Shown: positions 25,313-34,180, counted from the first letter of the stretch. The stretch: 51,218 bases of DNA from Candidatus Tumulicola scandinaviensis (GCA_003140835.1 PLLA01000031.1:329-51546); one strand, 5' to 3'. Translations and numbers: made by a program. The notes: a model not told the origin generated them from the letters alone.

Positions 25313-25843
25313 CTAGCGCGTGAGATGCGCGCCAACGCGCTCGCTCAGTTCGCCGCGCCTCCACTGCGCGATAAAGTCTTGGAGAATCCGCGCCGTCAGC
25401 CCCCAAATGCGGCGCCCTTCGTAGTCGAGGACCAAACTGGAGACGCGCCGGCCGCCGTGGTCAACGCTATCCGTGCGCAGACCTTGGTCGAGAATGGTCC
25501 CGAGCGGCACCATGAAAACGCCGGCCGTTTCGTCGCCATCGATCGTCAGCTCGCCGGCTTCGACGACGGCCACGAACGGCGTCACATCGAAATTATTCAC
25601 GAAGCGCTGGCGCAGCATCGGCAAGCGGGCGACGACGGTCGCGCGCGCCGGCTCGATCCCCACTTCTTCGTGCAGCTCGCGCAGCGCCGTCGCTTCGAGG
25701 TTGGCGTCTTCGGGGTGAACGCCGCCGCCCGGAAGTCCGATTTGCCCTGGATGATCGCGCAAGTGTGCGGCCCGCTCGACGAACACGATGCCGTGCGGGG
25801 CCGTTCGAAAAATCGCGATGACGACGGCCGCCCGGCGGCGCAC
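25313..25843 (-). CDS. Nudix hydrolase, CoA pyrophosphatase-like (NudL type)
   Basis: 176 residues. The segment ERAAHLRDHPGQIGLPGGG with V-H-P-E-D and A-T-A-L-R-E-L-H-E-E-V-G-I is a NudL/CoAse signature (UPF0035-like R-x-x-x-L-x-x-H-x-G-Q-I-x-x-P-G-G) with the Nudix metal box. Such enzymes split CoA to phosphopantetheine and 3',5'-ADP. The start is set at a GTG preceded by GAGG at seven bases; the open frame runs on to 25939, but those residues look untranslated and overlap the upstream region of the next gene. It converges with the TonB-like gene. Confidence 0.85.
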   Translation of the reverse strand: MRRRAAVVIAIFRTAPHGIVFVERAAHLRDHPGQIGLPGGGVHPEDANLEATALRELHEEVGIEPARATVVARLPMLRQRFVNNFDVTPFVAVVEAGELTIDGDETAGVFMVPLGTILDQGLRTDSVDHGGRRVSSLVLDYEGRRIWGLTARILQDFIAQWRRGELSERVGAHLTR

Positions 25844-25972
25844 TACCAAGCCTCGAACATGCAACCGATGATAGCGAAGATGACACCAAAGTGCTAGCCG
25901 GATGCCGAGGGCGTGGAGTCTCCAAAACGGAAATACCATCGCCTAACCACCAGGGTCTCGGAGGTACGTTTG

Positions 25973-26989
25973 ATGAACCAAACCCCTCGCCGCGTGCTGA
26001 TCGCAGCCGTGGCAGCTGCTCTCGCCGCCGGATGCTCCGGCAACTCGGGCTCTCTCGCACCCGGCCAGTCCACGTCGCTGACGCCTTCCGCGCGCCACGC
26101 CGGCGCGGGCATGCGCGTCCTTCCAGGTCCCGATGTCGCGGGCCCGATGATCGTGCCCGACGTTCCGCGCCAACCCAAGGCCCCCCGCGGTTGGCCGGCC
26201 GCTGCGCCGAATCGTCAGATTCTTTTCGCCGCCGATGAATCGAGCGGCGTGCTGATGTACAACCCCAAAACGCCTAATGCATCGCCGGAGGGATCGATCA
26301 CCAACGGCGTGAGCGCGCCGGCCGGCGTTGCGGCCGATCAAGCCGGCAACCTCTACGTTACCAACGAGGGGAGCAATACGGTAACGGTCTATCCGCCCGG
26401 CGCCACCTCGCCGAGCTTAACCATTAGCAACGGAATCAGCGGTCCGTACGGAATCGCGGTCGATTCCACCGGTAACGTATTCGTCAGCAACCTGAACACC
26501 AACGACATCACCGCATACCAAGCCGGTGCCACGTCGCCGTTCGAAACGATTAACTTCAACAACTACGGTCAAGCGGTCGGCCTCGGCGTAGACGGCAACG
26601 ATAACATTTGGGTCGCCTGTGACTCGAGCAACGCCGTCTTCGTAATAACTGCCGGATCGGAAACGGTTCAAAACTCCGGCCTGACGGGTCTGGACGGACC
26701 GATCGGCGTTTCGATCGGGAAAATGGGCGTGATCTACGTTTCCAACTTTGCGGCTTCGAGCGTCAACGTCTATGCGTCCGGTTCGACGAGCCCAACCTCC
26801 ACGATCACCAATGGCATCGAGCAGTTCGGACCAACGCTCGGTGGATTCGCAAGTTCGGGAAGATATTTCCAGTCGAATCAAGGTCTCAACGTGGTCGGAT
26901 ACAAGGGCATGCAAACATCCCCGTTCTCGACGCTCAGCGGCACGTCGACGCCGCTCGGTGTCGCGGCGTATCCGGTCGTCAAGAAATAG
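25973..26989 (+). CDS. NHL-repeat beta-propeller lipoprotein
   Basis: 338 residues. GGAGGT precedes the ATG; the N-terminus is a lipoprotein signal (RRVLIAAVAAALAAGC, lipobox LAAGC). After a Ser/Pro-rich linker come five or six propeller blades with the recurring pattern G-I-A-V-D-x-x-G-N-V-F-V-S-N and N-x-V-x-V-Y-x-x-G-A-T-S-P, typical of NHL repeats, about 45 residues each. Such propellers bind ligands or act as scaffolds or lactonases; no catalytic motif is visible. It is expected on the outer face of a membrane. A strong terminator follows. Confidence 0.85.
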   Translation: MNQTPRRVLIAAVAAALAAGCSGNSGSLAPGQSTSLTPSARHAGAGMRVLPGPDVAGPMIVPDVPRQPKAPRGWPAAAPNRQILFAADESSGVLMYNPKTPNASPEGSITNGVSAPAGVAADQAGNLYVTNEGSNTVTVYPPGATSPSLTISNGISGPYGIAVDSTGNVFVSNLNTNDITAYQAGATSPFETINFNNYGQAVGLGVDGNDNIWVACDSSNAVFVITAGSETVQNSGLTGLDGPIGVSIGKMGVIYVSNFAASSVNVYASGSTSPTSTITNGIEQFGPTLGGFASSGRYFQSNQGLNVVGYKGMQTSPFSTLSGTSTPLGVAAYPVVKK

Positions 26990-27006
26990 CCTCTCGGTCA
27001 CAACGG

Positions 27007-27047
27007 CACGAGCGCGCGGGTATCGTACCCGGCGCTCGTGTTTCTTT
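27007..27047 (+). terminator. Intrinsic terminator after the NHL-repeat lipoprotein
   Basis: CACGAGCGC pairs with GCGCTCGTG, with an inner CGGGTA/TACCCG extension (one bulged G, 3-base loop), followed by TTTCTTT. Confidence 0.85.
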
Positions 27048-27100
27048 CCGAAGGTGGCGCCTTCGATAGGGCGCTCCGTATCGAGAACGAACGAAGCCGC

Positions 27101-27755
27101 ATGTTCGGTAGACACGGACGCAACGACGCGATTTCCATTTTGCGCGACGTTATCGAAATCATTGCCATCGCGGCCGCGGGGATGTGGGCGATCTACGTGT
27201 TCGCCTACGAGCAGCGCATCAAGCCGGCGAGCGGAACCCCCGTCGCTGCTCCTGTCCGGCTCGCTGCACGAGCTGGGTGCGCACCAGGGTCTCGTCCAGC
27301 TCGGGATCCGCGTCAACAACGGGCATACGGACGCTTCCCTCATTGCCGCCGGATTCGCGGCCGACGGACTTCGCTATTCGCCGAATACCGCGGCGATAGT
27401 CGATCGATCGATCAACGGGCTCACGCCGTATCAACGAGACGCACACGTTTCGTCGCGCACGCTGGTCTACCGCCTCGTTGAACTCACCCGCCTCGTTTCG
27501 CCGCAATACGGTAGCGGCTATACGTTGCGTCCCGGACAAGAACTTCCATATTCCGCAATCTTCGCCGTCAAGCGCGGGGAAATCGACACCATGGTTCTCC
27601 ATGGAAGTCTCGCCTACACGAAATCCGGAGCCGACGGCGCCTTTCCGACCCACGTCGAATATACGCCCACGAACGCTATCTTTTCCCGGCCGGCGACGGC
27701 CAATCCCAACTATAGCTCGCAAGAGATTACTCTCGATCAGGTATCGCTTTGGTGA
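27101..27755 (+). pseudogene. Membrane-anchored protein of unknown function, frameshifted by one base
   Basis: The first frame gives MFGRHGRNDAISILRDVIEI, a membrane span (IAIAAAGMWAIYVFAYEQ) and K-P-A-S-G-T-P. The second frame continues L-L-L-S-G-S-L-H-E-L-G-A-H-Q-G-L and runs to the stop with a beta-rich extracytoplasmic domain (Y-G-S-G-Y-T-L-R-P-G-Q, Y-S-S-Q-E-I-T-L-D-Q-V). The switch lies in a run of five C at 27237-27241; four C restore one frame of about 217 residues. Both halves look conserved, so an assembly error is the likelier cause. The stop overlaps the next gene's GTG (GTGA). I do not recognise the family. Confidence 0.7.
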
Positions 27756-28114
27756 GCGGTCTCGCGCAGCGAAATTGCGTTCCATGCCGTGGCGGCGTAC
27801 CGGCGCTCACCCGCGAAGGCATCGCGCCGCTGCTGGAACAGCTCGAACCAGGTTGGAGCGTAGCCGAGCGCTCCGGCCCCACCGGCAACGTGCGCGTTCT
27901 CGAGCGAACCTATCGCTTCAAGAACTTCGCCGGCGCTATGAATGCGGCGGCGGCAGTCGGCCGGATGGCCGAAGAACAGCAGCACCATCCCGATCTCCAC
28001 GTGTCGTGGGGGAAGCTCGGCGTCGAGATTTGGACGCATAAGATCGGCGGGTTGACCGAAAGCGATTTCGTCTTCGCCGCCAAATGCGACGCGATTCTCC
28101 GCGACGCTCATTAA
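27752..28114 (+). CDS. 4a-hydroxytetrahydrobiopterin dehydratase (pterin-4-alpha-carbinolamine dehydratase)
   Basis: 120 residues from GTG 27752 (TTG 27749 is possible). The family core is E-E-Q-Q-H-H-P-D-L-H-V-S-W, with G-V-E-I-W-T-H-K-I-G-G-L-T-E-S-D-F at the end; the His-His and the T-H pair are active-site positions. It dehydrates the hydroxylated pterin made by aromatic amino acid hydroxylases, and in bacteria without such hydroxylases it is often linked to molybdopterin metabolism. No hydroxylase is nearby. An N-terminal extension of about 20 residues with C-V-P-C is a common variant. The start overlaps the preceding frameshifted gene. Confidence 0.9.
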   Translation: MSGLAQRNCVPCRGGVPALTREGIAPLLEQLEPGWSVAERSGPTGNVRVLERTYRFKNFAGAMNAAAAVGRMAEEQQHHPDLHVSWGKLGVEIWTHKIGGLTESDFVFAAKCDAILRDAH

Positions 28115-28128
28115 AGCTCGTTCGGGTT

Positions 28129-28785
28129 CTACGCGGGCATCCCAAACGCGACGATCTCGTTCGCTTCGCGATCGCCGGTCCAAAAGCGCGAGCCGTCGAA
28201 GGCCAGCCCCCGCGCGCGAAAAGGTATTGACGCAAGCGCGGTGAGGCGTGGGATTTCGCCGCTGACGTCGAGCTTCGTCAGCTGCGGGTTCTTGAAAGCC
28301 TTGTCGGCCGTAATGAGGTAGAAAGCCCCATCGACGATCGTCATCCCGACGGGCACCCGATCGAGCCGAATCTCACGAGTTACCGCGCCGGCATGGCCGA
28401 GGGCGAGGATGCGCATATTATGCGCTTGCGATAGGAACAGCGTGTCGCCATCGAAGGCGAGGTGCGCTCCGCTGAGATCCGGACATTCAATGCGATCGCT
28501 CTCGAAGCCGCGACCCGGAACGAATCGATAGATGTATCGATCGTCGTCATCGTCGCCGAACCCAATCACCGCCTGGAGTTCGTCGCCAACGACGGCGATA
28601 CCGAATGGAGCCCCGGGCGTCTGAACTTCGTCCCTCACGGTCAGCGTCGCCGGGTCGGTCGCATAGAGTCGGTGGGCCACACGGCTTGCGATCCACAAGG
28701 TCGCTCCGTCGAAAGCGAATCCGAGCGGCTCCGGTCCGGGCGCAGGGAGCCGCCGCGTTTCGTGGATTTCAGGAACCATTTCCAT
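28129..28785 (-). CDS. Beta-propeller protein (YncE / glutamine-cyclotransferase-like fold), cytoplasmic
   Basis: 218 residues, without a signal peptide. Blades repeat as G-P-E-P-L-G-F-A-F-D-G-A-T-L-W-I-A-S-R, G-A-P-F-G-I-A-V-V-G-D-E-L, A-H-L-A-F-D-G-D-T-L-F-L-S-Q and A-R-G-L-A-F-D-G-S-R-F-W-T-G-D-R. The F-D-G-x-x-L-W pattern matches YncE or glutamine-cyclotransferase-like propellers. Only about five blades are present, so it may dimerise or be incomplete. The ATG overlaps the DUF4760 stop by one base (TGATG), so the two are coupled. Enzymatic activity is not indicated. Confidence 0.75.
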   Translation of the reverse strand: MEMVPEIHETRRLPAPGPEPLGFAFDGATLWIASRVAHRLYATDPATLTVRDEVQTPGAPFGIAVVGDELQAVIGFGDDDDDRYIYRFVPGRGFESDRIECPDLSGAHLAFDGDTLFLSQAHNMRILALGHAGAVTREIRLDRVPVGMTIVDGAFYLITADKAFKNPQLTKLDVSGEIPRLTALASIPFRARGLAFDGSRFWTGDREANEIVAFGMPA

Positions 28786-29387
28786 CACTGAATGCCTTTC
28801 TCCAGCGCCGCAGCGTACTTCTCGTCAGCGCTAAGCCACTTGTTAGGGAGGTCGATTCGACGCACGTCGCGCGGGTAGCTACCGTCCGGGGTCGCGGCAT
28901 TCCAATCCTGGGACAGCACCACCAAGTATTCGAAATTTTTGTATAATGCGCGGCCGTAGCGCATTCGCAAAATCGCGGTTAGCTCGGCCAACGCGTTCCA
29001 CGTATCGATGACGAGCGACGAATGGGCGTCCAAAAGAAGCCGGCGATCCACCAATCCGGCTTTTGCAAACACGCCCATGTTTTCGTAAAAATCGCCGACC
29101 GTCTCTGCATAGGAGATATACCGGATGTTTTCCACCGTTCGGGCAGCTTTATTGGCCAGCTGGTAGCGGAAGGCCGGATCCTGCATCTTGGCCGGCAACT
29201 CGCTGAATATAGAGTGGACCGCTTTGAGATATTCGGGTGCTTGCTGACTCGCCCGAAGCTCGGTCAGCACCGCAATCTGGTTGCTTCCTCGCATGTGTCG
29301 CAGCTGCACCACGGCGGCCAATGCGGTTGCCGAGATAATCACAAATGTGCCGACGGTCGCAAGCGTATTCCACAGCTCGAGAGAAAT
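28785..29387 (-). CDS. DUF4760-like membrane-anchored helical protein, apparent ATT start
   Basis: 200 residues if read from ATT at 29385-29387, which has GGAGGG eight bases upstream. This adds S-L-E-L-W-N-T-L-A-T-V-G-T-F before V-I-I-S-A-T-A-L-A-A-V-V-Q-L, completing one membrane span that a GTG start at 29342 would cut in half. The rest is helical (ELRASQQAPEYLKAVHSIFS; N-I-R-Y-I-S-Y-A-E-T-V-G-D-F-Y-E-N-M-G; L-V-I-D-T-W-N-A-L-A), the layout of DUF4760 proteins. Function is unknown. The family call is moderately sure. There is no ATG, GTG or TTG in frame before 29342 after the upstream stop. Confidence 0.7.
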   Translation of the reverse strand: MSLELWNTLATVGTFVIISATALAAVVQLRHMRGSNQIAVLTELRASQQAPEYLKAVHSIFSELPAKMQDPAFRYQLANKAARTVENIRYISYAETVGDFYENMGVFAKAGLVDRRLLLDAHSSLVIDTWNALAELTAILRMRYGRALYKNFEYLVVLSQDWNAATPDGSYPRDVRRIDLPNKWLSADEKYAAALEKGIQ

Positions 29388-29518
29388 GCCTCAGACCCTC
29401 CAGAGGAGCGCGTAGCCTGCGCCTCCCTTCTACTACCACACGGCGTTACTTCTGATCCTTACTGCGCCTGGCAAATGAGCCCCGAGCCGACAATAATATG
29501 GGTTAAAATCAAACGCCC

Positions 29519-31495
29519 CTAGCGGCGGTGGTCGACGCGGGATGGATAGATCGGCCGGTTGATGATGCGTTCGAGCGATTCGGCCGGAGCGCTGAGCGCC
29601 AACGCGCAAAAGCGGTCGAAGCTATCGCGAATCGCTTCGCCTTCGGCAAAGCGCTCATTCTCCTGCATGTCGACTTTCCCGTCGACTGGCAAGAACCGAA
29701 TGAAGCGGCCCTCGTCGTCTTCGCTTACCTCGACGAGCTTCGAGTCGCTAAAGATGCGCAAGGCTGCGCTCACCGTCCGGTCGCGAACTTTGTCGAGGCC
29801 GAGGATCTCGGCGATGTCGGCGTTCGCACTTCGCAGAATTCCATCGTGCGCCATCCCGCGCATGCCACGATAAACTTCCCGCAGCACCGGTAACGTCGGC
29901 GCGTCGAGGTCGATGAGATAGTCGTTGAGGCGGCGGTCGTTTTCGCCGTACAGCAGGTGAACCTGGGCCGCGGCGCCGTTACGGCCGGCGCGGCCGGCTT
30001 GCTGGTTGAACTCTGCGAAGTCAAAGTTCAGATGATAGAGCACGACGTGCTCCACGTCGGGAAGATCGATGCCTTCTCCAAAGGCCGAGGTGGCGACGAT
30101 CACACGCAGCGATCCATCTCGAAAGAAGCTTTCGACTTCGAGGCGATCGGCCGTCGGCATTCCGGCGTGGTAGAACATGATCTCGTTGCCGATTGCTTTG
30201 CGAAGTACGCCGGCGACCTCGGCGGCATCTTTACGTGAGTTGCAGTAAACGATGCCTTTGCCGCGTTCGGCGAAGAGGTCGCGCAAATACCCGATCTTGT
30301 CGCTGCGGTTGCGCGCGTCGACCACGTGCAGATTTTCACGGATCGTCGGATCGATCACCCACGCGTCGATGCGCAGCTCGGAGACGATCTTGGTAAAGGC
30401 GTTGTCGGCCGCCGTCGCGGTGAGCGCCAATATCTGGGGACTGCCAAGGGCGGCGACGGTTGCGCTCAACCGCACGTACGCCGGCCGATGCCGCGACTCG
30501 TGGACGTGATGAGCCTCGTCGACGACGACGAAAGCCGGCCGGCTCTTGCCTCCGAAAGCGTCTTTGTGAAAGTCTAGAAATTCGGGCGTTGCCAGCATCA
30601 CGTCCCACGCCCCCTCGCGAAGCGCTTCGAAGAGATCTTCGCGTTCCTCGTTGCCGATCGAACCGTTAGCGCGATAGATGCGCAGCCCGAGCGGATCGAG
30701 CGTTCGCATCAGCGCCTCGTACTGATCGTTCGCCAACGCCCGCAGCGGGTATACGACCAGCGTCTTCGCACCTGCTGCGAAGGCCCGTAAGGCGGCCGAG
30801 AACTGAAAGCAGAACGATTTCCCGCGCCCCGTCCCCAGGACCGCCAGCGTGTTTCTTCCGGCGGCAACGCGCTCGAGCACGTCGCGCTGGGCCTCGTGCG
30901 GCTGCGACGTTCCGATCAACGCGTGCACGATGCGCTCGGCATCCCCGTCCCATTCCAGGCGCAACGCCTCGCGGCCGCGCTCGCGCTGCGCGATCGTAGC
31001 GACGGCGTCGCGATCCACCAAGATGTTGACCCCGCGATGCTTCTCGCCACCGCCGGTGAGCGAAGCAATGCGCGCGCGGTAGCGCGCGCCCGCATCGATC
31101 GCCGGAGCCAGGTGGGTGGCGATGCCCTTCTTGAGGTAGCCCAGCGGCAGTTCGCCGTAGCGCAGCGCGATGGCGTTGGGGTCGTGAACGTTGTGCGGCT
31201 CGCGGATCAGGTCGAGCCCGACCCCCACCCGCAAGCCGCGAACGGTGTCCTGACGTCCCTCGAACGAAACGCCGGCAATCTTGGTGTGAAACGTCGTCGC
31301 TTCGGCGATGCGCGCGTAACGATCGTGCAGATACTCGGCACTCTTGGCAAACGCACGCTCCACGAACGCGTCCTTGGCGCCGGGCTCGACGAACGCGCCT
31401 TTCGCGTCGGGCCTCACGGGAAGTCGCGCGGTACCGCCCAGCAACTCAGCGAGCGCGGCGTCGAAGGCCGCTTCCGACGCCGTCGGCGGCGGCAA
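29519..31495 (-). CDS. HIRAN domain-RecQ-type DEAH helicase fusion
   Basis: About 658 residues. A HIRAN domain near 69-155 (F-H-T-K-I-A-G-V-S-F-E-G-R-Q, L-I-R-E-P-H-N-V-H-D-P-N-A-I-A-L, L-G-Y-L-K-K-G) is joined to a superfamily 2 helicase. Motif I is LGTGRGKSFCFQF at about 220, motif II V-V-V-D-E-A-H-H, motif III L-A-L-T-A-T-A, motif VI Q-Q-A-G-R-A-G-R-N-G. The C-terminal part looks like a winged helix but has no HRDC domain. HIRAN domains bind 3' DNA ends and occur in fork-remodelling HLTF; RecQ enzymes unwind 3'-5'. A replication-repair role is inferred. The start is uncertain: a TTG at 31495, five bases after the secF stop, is used; ribosome binding site weak. Confidence 0.82.
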   Translation of the reverse strand: MPPPTASEAAFDAALAELLGGTARLPVRPDAKGAFVEPGAKDAFVERAFAKSAEYLHDRYARIAEATTFHTKIAGVSFEGRQDTVRGLRVGVGLDLIREPHNVHDPNAIALRYGELPLGYLKKGIATHLAPAIDAGARYRARIASLTGGGEKHRGVNILVDRDAVATIAQRERGREALRLEWDGDAERIVHALIGTSQPHEAQRDVLERVAAGRNTLAVLGTGRGKSFCFQFSAALRAFAAGAKTLVVYPLRALANDQYEALMRTLDPLGLRIYRANGSIGNEEREDLFEALREGAWDVMLATPEFLDFHKDAFGGKSRPAFVVVDEAHHVHESRHRPAYVRLSATVAALGSPQILALTATAADNAFTKIVSELRIDAWVIDPTIRENLHVVDARNRSDKIGYLRDLFAERGKGIVYCNSRKDAAEVAGVLRKAIGNEIMFYHAGMPTADRLEVESFFRDGSLRVIVATSAFGEGIDLPDVEHVVLYHLNFDFAEFNQQAGRAGRNGAAAQVHLLYGENDRRLNDYLIDLDAPTLPVLREVYRGMRGMAHDGILRSANADIAEILGLDKVRDRTVSAALRIFSDSKLVEVSEDDEGRFIRFLPVDGKVDMQENERFAEGEAIRDSFDRFCALALSAPAESLERIINRPIYPSRVDHRR

Positions 31496-31499
31496 GCCC

Positions 31500-32816
31500 T
31501 TAAGGCTTCTTTTCTTCCTCGCCGGCGTCGCGCTGGACGGCCGGTTCGTCGAACTCGTCGAGGTTGAGTTTGATTTCTTCGTGCCCTTGTTCAAATGCCG
31601 CCTCATGCAATCCGGCGTTTTGCGCGTCGAGCGGATCGATCGCTTCGATTTCGCCGGTCTCGACGTCTTCGACGGCTACGCCGCCAGCCACGTCGTTGCG
31701 CTTCTTCCGATACCGCACGGGCGCTGCCGGCGCTACCGTGCGCGCCGTTTTGGCTTTTTGACGCCGCTCGCGACGAGCGGCCACGATGTCTTCGCGCGGG
31801 ACGCCCCCGCGGCTTTGCAAAGCCGTCGATTCGGAACGCGAGCGCGTCGTCGTCGTGCGATCGGCCCCCAGACCCTCGCGACGGCGCTTCATGGCCGCTT
31901 CGAGCTGCCGTTTGCGGAAGTACAGCACCAGCGGTGCGGAAAAGAAAATCGAGTGATATCCACCCGAGACGATGCCGACCAGCAGTGCAAAGGCGAAGTT
32001 CTTGAGGCTCGCGCCGCCGAGCGCGAGCAGCGCTACCAGCGTAATCACGACCGTCGCCAGGGTGTTGAACGAGCGCGTCATCGTCTGCTTGATCGACTCG
32101 TTGACGATCACGTCGTACGGCGAGCCGGCCATCAGTTTGGTGTTTTCGCGAATTCGATCGAGAATGACGATCGTGTCCATGACCGAATAGCCGATGACCG
32201 TGAGGACCGCCGCCAAGAAGGCGTCGTCGGCGCGCCTGTCCGCCAGCGCATAAATGCCGATCATCATGGCAGCGTCGCGCACCAGTGCGATGACGGTCAC
32301 CAAGCCGAAGATGTAGTTCCAGCCGAAGCGGAATGCGATGTAGAGGAACTGGATGCCGAGCGCGATGATCAGCGCCCATAGCGCCCTGATGAGATATTCG
32401 CGGCCGAGCGACGGACCTACCGCCGTAATCGACGATGCCGCTCGATCGACCGGCGCAACCGTATTGAGCGCGTTCCACATCGGCGCCGAGTCGTTCGCGA
32501 ATGCGGTCTGCGTTTGAATCACGAAGCCGGTGCCATCGCTTCCGGCGGTCGTCACCGACTCTTCGCTCAACCCCAGGCCCGCGAGCGCGTTCTTGACTTG
32601 ATCGGCGGTAGTCGGCCGGGTGAACTTTACCGCGATGTCCGTACCGCCAGTAAACGACAGACCCAAGCGCAACATATGCGCCGGCTGGAAGCCCTGGCCG
32701 CCCTGGAATCCGTGATAGATCATCGACCCCAGGCCGAGCGCGATGACGAGGGACGAGATCGTCGAGACGATGCGGAACCATCCGACGATATTCCAATTCA
32801 GTCTGCGGAACAGCAC
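31500..32816 (-). CDS. secF: Protein translocase subunit SecF with long C-terminal tail
   Basis: 438 residues. The SecF core (first ~310) has the membrane start, G-L-S-F-T-G-G-T-D-I-A-V-K-F in the periplasmic domain, and transmembrane motifs V-L-T-V-I-G-Y-S-V-M-D-T-I-V-I-L-D-R-I-R-E-N and R-S-F-N-T-L. With SecD it uses the proton gradient to help pull exported proteins across the membrane. The last ~125 residues are highly charged and probably disordered (runs of K/R then E/D, ending GEEEKKP), unlike typical SecF of about 300 residues. It starts 2 bases after secD ends. Confidence 0.95.
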   Translation of the reverse strand: MLFRRLNWNIVGWFRIVSTISSLVIALGLGSMIYHGFQGGQGFQPAHMLRLGLSFTGGTDIAVKFTRPTTADQVKNALAGLGLSEESVTTAGSDGTGFVIQTQTAFANDSAPMWNALNTVAPVDRAASSITAVGPSLGREYLIRALWALIIALGIQFLYIAFRFGWNYIFGLVTVIALVRDAAMMIGIYALADRRADDAFLAAVLTVIGYSVMDTIVILDRIRENTKLMAGSPYDVIVNESIKQTMTRSFNTLATVVITLVALLALGGASLKNFAFALLVGIVSGGYHSIFFSAPLVLYFRKRQLEAAMKRRREGLGADRTTTTRSRSESTALQSRGGVPREDIVAARRERRQKAKTARTVAPAAPVRYRKKRNDVAGGVAVEDVETGEIEAIDPLDAQNAGLHEAAFEQGHEEIKLNLDEFDEPAVQRDAGEEEKKP

Positions 32817-32818
32817 GC

Positions 32819-34180
32819 CTACGTCCCCGCCTTCGCGAAGATGCCGACTTCGCTCTGTTTGATACCGTAGAGCTCGGGGGTCGTCAAAACGTCGTTATCC
32901 ACCAGCGCGTCGACGAAAAAGCGCGTGATGAAGACGGCGGTGAAGAGCGAGACGACCGTTCCCCAGAACAGCGTGAACGCAAAGCCCTTCACCGTGCCGG
33001 TTCCGAGCATGTAGAGCACGCCGGCGCCGACGATGGTCGTAAAGTGGCTGTCGAACACGGCCGAGAACGCGCGCTGGAAGCCGACTCGAACCGCGGCCCG
33101 CATCGACTTACCGTTCCAGAGTTCTTCTTTGATGCGTTCGAAGATCAGAACGTTGGCGTCGACCGCCATGCCGATCGAGAGCACGAAGCCCGCAATGCCC
33201 GGAAGCGTCAAGGTGGCGTGCGAGAGCGCGAGGACCGCCATCATGATGAGGACGTAGATTGCCAGCGCCGCGTCGGCCAGCAATCCGGGAAGGCGATAGA
33301 CGACGATCATGAACAGCAGCACGAGTCCTAGGCCGAGCATCGACGCACGCAGCGATTGCACGAGGTCGATCTTGCCGAGCGTCGGGCCGATCGTTTCCTT
33401 TTCGATGATCTTGGTCGTCACCGGCAGCGCACCGGCATTGAGTTCGTTGGCGAGGGTCACGGTCTGTTCTTCAGTGAAGGTGCCGTGGATCTCGCCGCTA
33501 TCGAAAATTGCGCCTTGAATTTGCGGCGCCTCCACGAAGCGATGATCGAGAAAGATACCCAAGAGCTTTCCGATGTTGGCCGTGGTGAGCTTTCCGAATC
33601 TCGACGGATCTTTCGTCTGGAACAGCACGTTCGGCTGGCCGCTGGTGTCGAATCCGGCTTGCGCCGCTTTCAAATCTTTGCCGGAATAGACCACTGGGCC
33701 GCTGGCGTCGTACGCGCCGTTGGCCACGTAGGCTTCGGCGGCCGCGCGATCCTTCGCTGGAAGGCTCGGGTTGGCGATGACGGTCAGTGCGGCAGTGGCC
33801 TTCTGCGCCACGTCGGGCGGAACGATCTTATACGCGAGCACGGCAACTTCTTTGAGCACGCGCTCGGCCTCATCGGGATTCTTCACGTTCGGAAGCTCGA
33901 CTAAGATCCGGTCGGTTCCGACGTTGCTGATCGACGGTTCGGCAACGCCCAAGCCGTTGATGCGCCGATCGATGACCTCGCGGGTTTGCGCCTGGACCTG
34001 CGTCGTTATCCGCGGCACTTCCTCGGTCGGATATAACTGCAGCAAGAGACGCGAACCGCCTTGCAAATCCAGACCGAGGTGAATCTTCTGCGCGATGGGC
34101 AGGATCGACCAGATCGACAGCGCGACGACCGCGATTATGACCAGCGCCTTAAATGGCGTTTTGAGGTTATTCCAGCTCAT
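32819..34180 (-). CDS. secD: Protein translocase subunit SecD
   Basis: 453 residues from ATG 34180. Motifs: L-G-L-D-L-Q-G-G-S-R-L-L-L-Q-L after the first span, R-R-I-N-G-L-G-V-A-E-P in P1, G-T-F-T-E-E-Q-T-V-T-L-A-N-E-L-N-A-G-A-L-P before the membrane block, and S-I-G-M-A-V-D-A-N-V-L-I-F-E-R-I-K-E-E. The P1 head is fairly short. SecD and SecF form the proton-driven accessory complex of the Sec channel. No yajC is visible upstream; instead a small lipoprotein gene and a terminator-like hairpin precede it. Confidence 0.95.
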   Translation of the reverse strand: MSWNNLKTPFKALVIIAVVALSIWSILPIAQKIHLGLDLQGGSRLLLQLYPTEEVPRITTQVQAQTREVIDRRINGLGVAEPSISNVGTDRILVELPNVKNPDEAERVLKEVAVLAYKIVPPDVAQKATAALTVIANPSLPAKDRAAAEAYVANGAYDASGPVVYSGKDLKAAQAGFDTSGQPNVLFQTKDPSRFGKLTTANIGKLLGIFLDHRFVEAPQIQGAIFDSGEIHGTFTEEQTVTLANELNAGALPVTTKIIEKETIGPTLGKIDLVQSLRASMLGLGLVLLFMIVVYRLPGLLADAALAIYVLIMMAVLALSHATLTLPGIAGFVLSIGMAVDANVLIFERIKEELWNGKSMRAAVRVGFQRAFSAVFDSHFTTIVGAGVLYMLGTGTVKGFAFTLFWGTVVSLFTAVFITRFFVDALVDNDVLTTPELYGIKQSEVGIFAKAGT

